From Treponema bryantii (GTDB lineage Bacteria; Spirochaetota; Spirochaetia; Treponematales; Treponemataceae), in NCBI RefSeq assembly GCF_036492245.1, contig NZ_AP025287.1, positions 1 to 64,000 on the forward strand: a stretch of DNA of 64,000 nucleotides. The letters run 5' to 3'. The translations under genes were made by a program, and so were the position numbers. The notes beneath the pieces are model-generated. The model was given only the letters and a program-made list of their open reading frames with translations, did no database searches and was not told the DNA's origin. Shown here piece by piece: positions 52,601 through 59,052 of the stretch; position 1 is the first letter of the stretch; each line of letters begins with the position of its first letter.

Positions 52601-54135
52601 GGCTCTGAGGTATAAAGTCCAACGTCTTCCAAAACCTCAAAGTTTTTTACAAGTGAAAAACTTTCGTTCATATCTGCAAGATTGATTTCCTTGCGGTTAT
52701 CAAGGTTTGCGATTGTGAGGGCAACTTTCCAAAGCATTGCAATTCTGCGTGGAGAAAGTTCATTTTCTTTCTTCTGTGCAAAGTTGCGGACTTCGTTTGA
52801 AGAATTGTTCTGAAGTTCAAGGATTTCGATAGGAGAAAGGTCTGCGTTGTAAACTCCTTTTTCTCTCTGAATTTTAGTAGCATTTGCAACACATTTTCTG
52901 ATTTCTTCTGTGGAGTAAGTGCAGACACGTTCTTCATCATTTTTTGCGTTTGTATCGCAAACAATACATCGGTCAATCAATGGTGCAGAAAACTTTTTCC
53001 AATACTGTTCAATTGATTTGGGAGAACATAAGCAGATACGCTCTTTATCTCCAAGGTTTCCGCAAGGGCAAGGATTTGTAGCACCGATAAAGGTGAAGTT
53101 AGAAGGATAAACTGTTGTTCTGCCTGCTCTGCTCAAAGTAATAGATTTTGATTCCATTGGAACACGTAGCATTTGAAGAACTGAACTTCTGAATTCTGCG
53201 GTTTCGTCAAGGAATAAAATACCATTATGAGAAAGAGAGATTTCGCCAGGTCTGCAACTAGCACCGCCGCCGCAGATTCCCTCGATTGAGGCGGTCTGAT
53301 GTGGCATACGGAAAGGCGGATAATTGATTGAAGGGCGGTTAGAAGATAAAAGACCGCTTAAAGAAAAGATTCTTGATACGCTTTCCTTTTCCTTTTTTGT
53401 CAGTCTTGGAAGAAACATAGGAAGTTTCTGAACTGTCATAGTTTTTCCGTTACCAACACGACCAACACCAAGGATGTGGTGGTGTCCGCTTATGGCAACA
53501 ATCAAGGCTTTCAAGAATCTTGGATTGATAGTAGTTCCCTTGATTTCTTCATACTGTTCATCATTAAAAGCGATTCCGTTGACTACAGTTTCTGTTTCAC
53601 TTGTTTCTTCTGATTCAGTCATAACCGATTCATAACTGTCAGAATCGAACATCTGAGAATAACAATCGCTCAAGGAAGAAACAAAAAGAACATTGATTCC
53701 CTCGATTGAAGACACTTCATTCTTGTTTGCAAGTGGAAGAATAAAATGAGAGATTCCGTTACTGATTGCGTTCTGTACACAGGCAAAAACACCTTTTACC
53801 GCTCGGATACTTCCGTTAAGTTCTGTTTCACCCATAATCATAGTAGGGTAGGGGAGTTCTTTCTGTTCGTTTGCACAGATAACAGAAACACAGATTGGAA
53901 GGTCAAAACCGCAACCTTCTTTTCTAAGGTCGCAAGGAGAAAGAGAGATTAAAACTCTTTCTGTCGGATACGGAACATTTGAGTTCTTGAAGGCACATTG
54001 AACACGTTCACGAGTTTCTTTTACCTGAGCGTCTGCAAGACCTACAATGTCGCAAGCTGGGATTCCTCTTCTTACATCTGATTCAACAGATACAAGAGAA
54101 CCTTCGTAACCAAAATTTGAAAATGAATAAATCAT
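52588..54135 (-). CDS. comM: ComM-like Mg-chelatase-family AAA+ ATPase
   Basis: 515 residues. GIPACDIVGLADAQVKETRE (24-43) is the ComM N-terminal signature; Walker A GVGRVGNGKT (223-232); Walker B GILFLDE (305-311); Cys-rich NPCPCG near 355 with ICLC. All match ComM/YifB proteins, whose studied members are branch-migration helicases in natural transformation. Length is normal. Plasmid carriage is unusual and may help recombine transferred ssDNA. The promoter is a perfect TTGACA-17-TATAAT with the TGTCAATGACA box. Confidence 0.88.
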   Translation of the reverse strand: MIYSFSNFGYEGSLVSVESDVRRGIPACDIVGLADAQVKETRERVQCAFKNSNVPYPTERVLISLSPCDLRKEGCGFDLPICVSVICANEQKELPYPTMIMGETELNGSIRAVKGVFACVQNAISNGISHFILPLANKNEVSSIEGINVLFVSSLSDCYSQMFDSDSYESVMTESEETSETETVVNGIAFNDEQYEEIKGTTINPRFLKALIVAISGHHHILGVGRVGNGKTMTVQKLPMFLPRLTKKEKESVSRIFSLSGLLSSNRPSINYPPFRMPHQTASIEGICGGGASCRPGEISLSHNGILFLDETAEFRSSVLQMLRVPMESKSITLSRAGRTTVYPSNFTFIGATNPCPCGNLGDKERICLCSPKSIEQYWKKFSAPLIDRCIVCDTNAKNDEERVCTYSTEEIRKCVANATKIQREKGVYNADLSPIEILELQNNSSNEVRNFAQKKENELSPRRIAMLWKVALTIANLDNRKEINLADMNESFSLVKNFEVLEDVGLYTSEPKAC

Positions 54136-54204
54136 AAAAACCTCTTACGGTGAAAAGTTTGAGTACGAGGAAATTTCACCATTTGTTTTCCAAGTACAAG
54201 AAAG

Positions 54205-54226
54205 AAAGTTCGTTCAACCGAACTTT
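54205..54226. repeat. Dyad AAAGTTCG-N6-CGAACTTT, copy 12
   Basis: Centre TTCAAC. Lies between the comM promoter -10 (54236) and its ribosome site, the rightmost copy. Confidence 0.85.
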
Positions 54227-54235
54227 CTAAAAACA

Positions 54236-54269
54236 ATTATAAATCATTGTTTGAAATATGTCAATGACA
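54236..54269 (-). promoter_or_regulatory. comM promoter, consensus, with TGTCAATGACA box
   Basis: On the minus strand, TTGACA (complement of 54259-54264), exactly 17 bases, TATAAT (complement of 54236-54241): a perfect consensus. TTTGAAA and TGTCAATGACA overlap spacer and -35. Such a strong promoter with a palindrome in the -35 is expected to be repressed. Confidence 0.85.
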
Positions 54270-54278
54270 TTTTTCTAT

Positions 54279-54295
54279 AAAGTATAAACTGTAAC
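54279..54295. repeat. Family A iteron-like box upstream of the comM promoter
   Basis: AAAGTATAAACTGTAAC, 15 bases upstream of the comM -35. Same sequence as at 55710. Confidence 0.75.
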
Positions 54296-54304
54296 AATTT
54301 ACAG

Positions 54305-54595
54305 TTAGAAGAAATACATTGAAGAATCCTTGTAAATCTGCCATTGGTCAAAGTTCTCTTTTGTCTTCTGCAAGATTTCCTCTGTTTCTTCTTCGGTCAA
54401 AGACTTGGATAAAAAGCTTTTGACTTCGTTGATTGTATCAAGTCGGATGGTTAAAGGCATATTATCAATTTTCACTCCATATTTAATTTTATCAATGGGA
54501 AGACCATTTGATATTAAGAAGAACGGCTCTATTTTAGGCTCTTTTTTGACTTCGATTTCATCAAAGTCAAATAGCAGATTCTGCATTAAGTCCAT
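54305..54595 (-). CDS. Small hypothetical protein
   Basis: About 96 residues from ATG 54595 (MDLMQNLLFDFDEIEVKKEP), 7 bases after AAGGAG; upstream in-frame codons lie inside the preceding gene. Acidic, with a helical C-terminal half (KSFLSKSLTEEETEEILQKT). No family recognised. It overlaps the upstream gene by 29 bases. Confidence 0.6.
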   Translation of the reverse strand: MDLMQNLLFDFDEIEVKKEPKIEPFFLISNGLPIDKIKYGVKIDNMPLTIRLDTINEVKSFLSKSLTEEETEEILQKTKENFDQWQIYKDSSMYFF

Positions 54596-54872
54596 AGTCA
54601 TACTCCTTATAGATTTTGTTGGCAAAATATAAATACTGACAGTACAGTTTAAGATTCTTCCAACAGTAAGAAGAAAGAGTTTTATCAAGGAAGAATGAAT
54701 ATTGAGCCATAAAAAAAAGATAGGCTATAAGCAGAAAGTCGGGTTTACGCTGCTTTCTGTAGAAGTCCTTTTTAAGTCTTTTTGATTTGTCCGCATATTC
54801 ATTCTTGATATAAAAAACTCTTATATCTGCCCGAACATTAAAGTTCATCATTTTTTGAATAAGGTCATTCAT
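54567..54872 (-). CDS. Small hypothetical basic protein
   Basis: About 101 residues from ATG 54872 (MNDLIQKMMNFNVRADIRVF), following AGGAGTT. Aromatic-rich hydrophobic stretch FLLIAYLFFMAQYSFFL (about 46-62) could be a single membrane helix. No family recognised. Overlaps the next gene, so translation is coupled. Confidence 0.6.
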   Translation of the reverse strand: MNDLIQKMMNFNVRADIRVFYIKNEYADKSKRLKKDFYRKQRKPDFLLIAYLFFMAQYSFFLDKTLSSYCWKNLKLYCQYLYFANKIYKEYDYGLNAESAI

Positions 54873-54882
54873 AGAATAACTC

Positions 54883-55089
54883 CTAGGCAACATTTTCAAA
54901 GATAACTTTTGCAAATTCTCCGTCTGGGTCTATTTCTACAACATAGGCGGAAAAATAAGTCGGACAGTAAAAAAATTTTCCCTCGGCATCCGCTTGGAAG
55001 TCATTAAGATTCAATTTTTTTCCGTAGTGGGTAACATAGGGATTATTATTTTTATCGTATTTGATTTTCTGATAGCGTGGCTTTTTCAT
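54883..55089 (-). CDS. Small hypothetical protein
   Basis: 68 residues, Tyr/Lys-rich N terminus and a compact beta-like C-terminal part. AGGAG 6 bases upstream. No family recognised. It is downstream of the ssb paralog 3 terminator and upstream of two other small genes. Confidence 0.6.
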   Translation of the reverse strand: MKKPRYQKIKYDKNNNPYVTHYGKKLNLNDFQADAEGKFFYCPTYFSAYVVEIDPDGEFAKVIFENVA

Positions 55090-55110
55090 AGAATCTCCTG
55101 AGCAAAAAGA

Positions 55111-55139
55111 AAGACACGGAAAGAGTTTTTCCGTGCCTT
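55111..55139 (-). terminator. Intrinsic terminator after ssb paralog 3
   Basis: AAG-CACGGAAA and TTTCCGTG-CTT arms with a five-base loop. On the minus strand it is followed by CTTTCTTTTT. It separates the highly promoted ssb from the small genes downstream. Confidence 0.8.
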
Positions 55140-55160
55140 GTTTGGTGGGGTTATCCTAGC

Positions 55161-55568
55161 TTAGAACACCATTTCGACATTCTGTTCTGTCTTACGTTCT
55201 TCTGCCTGTGTCTGTTCGGTTTTCGGCTCTTCCTTGTTCAAGATTGGCTTGTACTCGATATGTTCTGCGATTACGAAAACACGAGAGTGAGATTTGCCCT
55301 CACTATCTTTCCAAGTGTCTTGTTTAAGGCGACCAACAACACGAACACCACGACCTTTCTTTCCCTTCTCTGCGAAGAACTCTGCGATGTTGCCGTAAGA
55401 ATCTACATCAAAGAAAGAAGCCTCGTTTACGTCTTCATTGTTGCGGTTCTTGTAGTAGCGGTTTACACCGATAGTACCTTTTGCAACTTTAAAGCCAGCC
55501 ATTGGCTCTGTAATCTCAACATCACGAACGAGATTACCTTCAAGAATGATAGAATTCAACTGATTCAT
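55161..55568 (-). CDS. ssb: Single-stranded DNA-binding protein (SSB), paralog 3
   Basis: 135 residues. LNSIILEGNLVRDVE, the Asn-Arg-Tyr-rich beta strands and RGVRVVGRLKQDTWKDSEGK give an SSB OB fold, more divergent from paralogs 1 and 2 than they are from each other. It ends NVEMVF, without the DDxPF tip. A perfect consensus promoter with the TGTCAATGAC box drives it, and an iteron-like box lies upstream, suggesting control by plasmid factors. Confidence 0.88.
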   Translation of the reverse strand: MNQLNSIILEGNLVRDVEITEPMAGFKVAKGTIGVNRYYKNRNNEDVNEASFFDVDSYGNIAEFFAEKGKKGRGVRVVGRLKQDTWKDSEGKSHSRVFVIAEHIEYKPILNKEEPKTEQTQAEERKTEQNVEMVF

Positions 55569-55639
55569 AAAAAACTCCTATATCGGTGAGAGATTTATTC
55601 GAAGAAGTTGCGTTTCACCATTTCGCAATTTCTATATGT

Positions 55640-55673
55640 ATTATATAGTATTGTTTGAAACGTGTCAATGACT
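55640..55673 (-). promoter_or_regulatory. ssb paralog 3 promoter, consensus, with TGTCAATGAC box
   Basis: On the minus strand, TTGACA (complement of 55663-55668), 17 bases, TATAAT (complement of 55640-55645). TTTGAAA (55654-55660) and TGTCAATGACT overlap it, as at comM. Confidence 0.85.
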
Positions 55674-55709
55674 TATTTCAAAAAAAATTATTTTTTTTCA
55701 TTTTCTTTT

Positions 55710-55726
55710 AAAGTATAAACTGTAAC
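55710..55726. repeat. Family A iteron-like box upstream of ssb paralog 3
   Basis: AAAGTATAAACTGTAAC, about 40 bases upstream of the promoter. Followed by TATTTTTCAG as at 52519. Confidence 0.75.
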
Positions 55727-55849
55727 TATTTTTCAGTTCAAAATATCTCTAGGTATGTAAAAAGTTAATTTTAGAAATACTTCATCATAATCAAAGAAGA
55801 TAACATAAAACACAAAACAACAGAGAAAAAAGGATATTTCAAAACTACT

Positions 55850-56010
55850 ACACACCCGACTGCCTCTTCACTAATCGTGCCGAAGGCACAAACGCCCCTC
55901 ACAAAACGTGAAACACGCAAAAGGTAATGTGCACGGGGGCGTAAATCAACGAATGTCTGATCCGCTTATTCTGGTAGGGTAGGGGAGTGGTAAGAGCTGC
56001 GTTTTTCCAG
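55850..56010. other. GC-rich structured region of the replication locus
   Basis: No gene seen. In an AT-rich setting it holds GTGCC-GAA-GGCAC (55877-55889), arms ACGCCCC/GGGGCGT (55892-55942) with CGTG-AAA-CACG inside, and GTAGGGTAGGGGA (55974-55986). May be part of an origin, a structured RNA or a primosome site. Confidence 0.5.
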
Positions 56011-56029
56011 GAATGATAAAATGATGTTA

Positions 56030-56113
56030 AAATAAAAACCGGAACAGAAGAAGAGTCCCATCCGTTCCGGCAAAAAGTATTGAATACAAATTAAACAAAA
56101 GTCTAATTTTGTA
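56030..56113 (-). ncRNA. Candidate ~85-nt antisense RNA against rep leaders
   Basis: Predicted from promoter 56120-56148 to terminator 56039-56070. Its 5' half is complementary to GTATTGAATACAAATT and AAACAAAAG (56078-56101 on the plus strand), the same two blocks that make up the leader and ribosome site of the second rep gene at 63046-63073. It also covers the leader of the gene at 48252 and 12 bases at the first rep start. Not tested; expression is inferred from signals. Confidence 0.5.
56039..56070 (-). terminator. Terminator of the candidate antisense RNA
   Basis: CCGGAAC (56039-56045) and GTTCCGG (56064-56070) form a GC-rich stem with an 18-base loop, followed on the minus strand by TTTTTATTTT. 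No T run on the other strand, so it serves minus-strand transcripts. Confidence 0.75.
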
Positions 56114-56119
56114 ATTCTG

Positions 56120-56148
56120 AATATAATGAAAAACATTTATAAAATCAA
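56120..56148 (-). promoter_or_regulatory. Promoter of the candidate antisense RNA
   Basis: On the minus strand, TTGATT (complement of 56143-56148), 17 bases, TATATT (complement of 56120-56125). Predicted start about 56113. Confidence 0.55.
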
Positions 56149-56193
56149 TATAAAATGTGCTGAACAAATATAAAGAAATGTACATAGAGCTGG

Positions 56194-56471
56194 TTATCCA
56201 CAATCCTTATACTGCTACTATTGTTAATAATTGTAAATTTAATTGTTAATTAATTGCTATATAGAAGATAAAGTATAAAGTGTAACAATTTAAAGTACAG
56301 AGTGTAAGTATTTAAAGTATAAACTGTAATCAAGAATCTAAGGAATGAAAGACCTAACTAAATGAAATACAACAACTTACAGAGTTTTCCACCGTTAAGT
56401 ATAAAGTGTAATTAAATTCGAGGGGTTATACACAGGTTAATGTGGATAAATTCGCTATAATCGGGTATAAT
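56194..56471. other. Origin core A: DnaA boxes, AT-rich segment, family A iterons
   Basis: Perfect DnaA box TTATCCACA (56194-56202), then an AT-rich stretch with CTACTATT, GTTAAT and TATATAG words. Three iterons follow with 22-base spacing (56270, 56292, 56314), and a fourth lies at 56396. TTATACACA (56426-56434) and inverted TGTGGATAA (56441-56449) are two more DnaA boxes just before the rep promoter TATAAT (56456). The order matches origin core B after rep, so the two are related. Confidence 0.7.
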
Positions 56472-56472
56472 T

Positions 56473-56489
56473 GAAATAGAAACTGTAGT
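56473..56489. repeat. Family B iteron in the rep1 leader
   Basis: GAAATAGAAACTGTAGT, 22 bases before the rep1 start. It overlaps the transcribed leader, so Rep binding would repress rep1 (autoregulation). Confidence 0.75.
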
Positions 56490-56511
56490 TTCAAAAAAAG
56501 AAGTATTGAAT

Positions 56512-57477
56512 ATGAGTAACCCAGAAGAATCTAATGAATTGATAAAAGTAGACAGCCAGGACAAGTCTTTAATTTCGTATATTCCAAGTCCATTTGTTGT
56601 AGCTTCTCTTCCGACAAGAGCCGTTAAGAATGTGCCTTTTGTCAGAAAGTTTAACAATATAACCATGACATTGAACGGAGTAGGACAGATTCCTTATGGA
56701 AAAAACGGCCGTCTTCTTCTTTCAATTTTTACTACATACGCAGTAATCTCAAAAAACGTTGACGATAAAAATAACGTCATAATTAATTACAGATCCATAA
56801 AAGAGCTTTTAGACGAGTTGGGCTTACCTACAAGCAGAACTACAGAAATTAAAGAGCAGCTTGATTATTTTTCAAAATCAAACTTTGTATTCGAGCAGAA
56901 AACAAGACGGGAGATTGAAAAAAAATATTTTCAGAATCTTTTTGGAGAAATAGAAGAAGTTCCACAGAATGTACCTGTTGATGTTACAACTTCCGGAATC
57001 ATTCCTTTTTTCAGCGGTACTGTAAAAATAGAAACTGTAGACACAAATAAAAAATGTACTGCTTTTTCGATCATCCTGGCTCCACAGTTTACGCAATATT
57101 GCAGGGAACATTCTGTTCCAATCAATTACACAGTTTACAAAGAAATAAGTTCTGCACTTGGAAAAGATCTCTATGTCTGGCTTACATACAGAAATAACGC
57201 ATTGATTGAATCAAACAATAAAGATGGTGTTTTCATTCCTTATGATGCTCTGGTAAATCAGTTCATGCCAGTTAGTGAAGACAGTGGAAGAACTCAGGTC
57301 CGAACTAATTATGATTATATAAAAGAACTGATTATAAATATCAAAAATAATTACTACAAAGATTTAAATATTAATTTTAGAAGTGATGGAACAGGACTTG
57401 ATCTTTTCCCTTCTAAACCTCAGATATTAGATAATGATAAGAGATATGTACTTCTTACAAGTGATATGAAAGTGTAG
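56512..57477 (+). CDS. repA: RepA-family plasmid replication initiator (Rep1)
   Basis: About 321 residues from ATG 56512; an in-frame TTG at 56506 is a less likely start. VASLPTRAVKNVPFVRKFNN followed by IPYGKNGRLLLSIFTTYAV matches the conserved N-terminal part of RepA_C-type initiators (the 'YG..GRLLLs' box). A later 'KDLYVWLTYRNN' helix is shared with the second Rep at 63081. It should bind the flanking iterons and open the origin. One iteron copy (57026-57041) lies inside the gene. Rep1 is flanked by two origin cores. Confidence 0.88.
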   Translation: MSNPEESNELIKVDSQDKSLISYIPSPFVVASLPTRAVKNVPFVRKFNNITMTLNGVGQIPYGKNGRLLLSIFTTYAVISKNVDDKNNVIINYRSIKELLDELGLPTSRTTEIKEQLDYFSKSNFVFEQKTRREIEKKYFQNLFGEIEEVPQNVPVDVTTSGIIPFFSGTVKIETVDTNKKCTAFSIILAPQFTQYCREHSVPINYTVYKEISSALGKDLYVWLTYRNNALIESNNKDGVFIPYDALVNQFMPVSEDSGRTQVRTNYDYIKELIINIKNNYYKDLNINFRSDGTGLDLFPSKPQILDNDKRYVLLTSDMKV

Positions 57478-57493
57478 TACAGTTTATATTTCT

Positions 57494-58121
57494 TTATCCA
57501 CATTTTTTATTCTACTACTATTTGTTAATACATTAATTGTTAATTATTTGTATATATAGTAAGAAAAATAGAAACTGTAGTTAAATGAAATAGAAGCTGT
57601 AGTCATATCAGTCTTATTTAGAAATAGAAACTGTAGTGGATAAATCAAGTTTTCCACAGGCATTTTGTGGATAAAAAAATATAAAGTGTAGTCATTTTTA
57701 AGGTATAGAAAGCATTCAGAAATAGAAACTGTAGTTATATTCAGGACAAAAAATACGAATTGAAATATAAACTGTAGTCATTTTCAAGCCTCTGAGAGTT
57801 CCATGAAATAGAAACTGTAGTTATTTCTGGCTTAAAAACTGCGTCTATGAAATAGAAACTGTAGTTATTTTAATGAGTTTTTATCCTTCCGAAATAGAAA
57901 CTGTAGTCATTTTTAGATGCAGTTCTGGTTCATGAAATAGAAAGTGTAGTTATTTTTCTGTGTAGCAAGGTCTTCTGAAATAGAAACTGTAGTCATTTTT
58001 AGAGTGGTAAATAAAACCTGAAATAGAAAGTGTAGTTATTTTTTAAACGACAAAACCTAAAGAAATAGAAACTGTAGTTATTACGGAAAGAGATACAGAC
58101 CTTTGAAATAGAAACTGTAGT
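57494..58121. other. Origin core B: DnaA boxes, AT-rich segment, phased family B iterons
   Basis: DnaA boxes TTATCCACA (57494-57502), TTTTCCACA (57650) and inverted TGTGGATAA (57666-57674). An AT-rich stretch parallels core A. Fourteen copies of the 17-base iteron GAAATAGAAACTGTAGT (57565-58121) follow: 57566, 57587, 57621, 57677, 57719, 57762, 57805, 57849, 57891, 57934, 57977, 58020, 58062 and 58105. From 57676 onward they recur every 42-44 bases, four helical turns, so Rep molecules would line up on one face. This is a classic iteron origin. Confidence 0.85.
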
Positions 58122-58228
58122 TATGTGGACGCCCTCATTGGGGCGCTTATAAAAATGAATAAAAAAGAAATCAAAAAAGTAAAAAAGCATTTTATGGCAT
58201 TCTTAACAATTTTTTTCTTTTGATTTTG
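58122..58228. other. Spacer between iterons and toxin gene
   Basis: Contains a small hairpin CGCCC-TCATTG-GGGCG (58130-58145) and A-rich sequence. A 22-codon frame (58155-58223) has no ribosome site and is not called. Confidence 0.5.
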
Positions 58229-58257
58229 TTGACATATTCAAATATCAGCATTATATT
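58229..58257 (+). promoter_or_regulatory. Toxin-antitoxin promoter, leaderless
   Basis: TTGACA (58229-58234), 17 bases, TATATT (58252-58257). The ATG at 58264 lies 7 bases after the -10, so the message should begin at or near the start codon. Confidence 0.7.
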
Positions 58258-58263
58258 TAAATC

Positions 58264-58560
58264 ATGAAGTTCACTGTAGAAAGATTACCTCAGGCAAAAG
58301 CTGAGATTGATTCTTTAGAACAATCTCAAAAAGAAATGCTTGAAGCAGATTACAAGAAAATACAGGAACAAGGTATTGAATTTGTTCGTGTAAAACCGAT
58401 TCAAAAAGAAATTTTTGAAATAAAGACGAACGAACTTCGTTCATTGTTTAAATATTCCGCTGGAAGAATTATTGTTATTGGAGTTGTCTTTGTAAAGAAA
58501 ACCAAGAAAACTCCAAAAGAAAAAATAAAACTTGCTAAACAGCGTTTGAAGGAGGTCTGA
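58264..58560 (+). CDS. RelE/HigB-like (Gp49-type) toxin
   Basis: 98 residues. EIFEIKTNELRSLFKYSAGR then VFVKKTKKTPKEKIKLAKQR matches the C-terminal half of Gp49/HigB-type toxins, including the KKT-x-KTP motif. By family it is a ribosome-dependent mRNA endonuclease. It precedes its partner gene, as in higBA-type order, with 2 bases between stop and the next start. No ribosome site; translation probably starts on leaderless mRNA. It would stabilise the plasmid by killing plasmid-free cells. Confidence 0.82.
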   Translation: MKFTVERLPQAKAEIDSLEQSQKEMLEADYKKIQEQGIEFVRVKPIQKEIFEIKTNELRSLFKYSAGRIIVIGVVFVKKTKKTPKEKIKLAKQRLKEV

Positions 58561-58562
58561 TT

Positions 58563-58850
58563 ATGGATTATGTTTTTGTAAAAGATTCAGAAGGTTATGT
58601 TTTTAAGAAATTAGCATCAGAAATTGCTCCAGATGAAAAAGTAATTTCTGAAAAAGAGTATATGAAAATTTCAGGACTCTCTTCTTATGAAAAGAAATTT
58701 GGGCATGGTGGTGCGAGAGAAAACGCTGGAAGAAAACAGAAATTTGCATTACCTCTTAAATTTCAAATTCGAGTAACAAAGGAAGAAAAAGATTTTATAA
58801 ATTATGCAAGAGAACATAATTTAAATTATTCTGCTTTGATGCAAATGTAG
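58563..58850 (+). CDS. Putative antitoxin with ribbon-helix-helix-like C terminus
   Basis: 95 residues. GHGGARENAGRK (about 47-58) is a basic arm, then FQIRVTKEEKDFINYAREHN resembles a ribbon-helix-helix. The same GGARxxxGRK layout occurs in the relaxase neighbour at 43932. GGAGG lies inside the toxin end. Its position after the toxin makes it the likely antitoxin and self-repressor, though it is not the HTH type usual for HigA. Confidence 0.7.
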   Translation: MDYVFVKDSEGYVFKKLASEIAPDEKVISEKEYMKISGLSSYEKKFGHGGARENAGRKQKFALPLKFQIRVTKEEKDFINYAREHNLNYSALMQM

Positions 58851-58858
58851 AAAATCAC

Positions 58859-58920
58859 ATAACATGCACTTCAAATCGGATGTCGGGTCTGCGCCCGCCA
58901 CCGTTTAAGTGCGTAGTTAT
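58859..58920. repeat. Long imperfect hairpin after the TA module
   Basis: ATAAC ... GTTAT ends, TGCACTT/AAGTGC-type stem, AAA/TTT, CGG/CCG, and inner CGGG/CCCG, with three unpaired bases. Locally GC-rich. It could be a terminator-like structure or a recombination site; it lacks the standard attC core. Confidence 0.55.
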
Positions 58921-58944
58921 CTGGAACTGTATAGATTTTATTTT

Positions 58945-58961
58945 GAAATAGAAACTGTAGT
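58945..58961. repeat. Isolated family B iteron
   Basis: GAAATAGAAACTGTAGT, 824 bases beyond the last clustered copy, upstream of the secreted protein gene. Confidence 0.75.
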
Positions 58962-59052
58962 TATTAAAAGTACAAAAATATTTTAATTAACATCACTTTC
59001 ATGATATTATTAATTAGTTCGGAATTGTATTTTATATTAATTTGGAGTTGTT

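Noticed and set aside
57565-58121. CRISPR-like array of short repeats with ~26-base spacers
   Set aside because: The repeats are only 17 bases, lie beside a rep gene with DnaA boxes, occur singly elsewhere and inside rep1, and have 42-44 base helical phasing. No cas genes. They are iterons.
58155-58223. 22-residue hydrophobic peptide, possible type I toxin
   Set aside because: No ribosome site or antisense RNA signals were found and the sequence is low-complexity; chance is likely.
58859-58920. Integron attC site after the toxin-antitoxin pair
   Set aside because: It is an imperfect hairpin in the right place, but the ends do not match the RYYYAAC/GTTRRRY cores and no integron integrase was seen.
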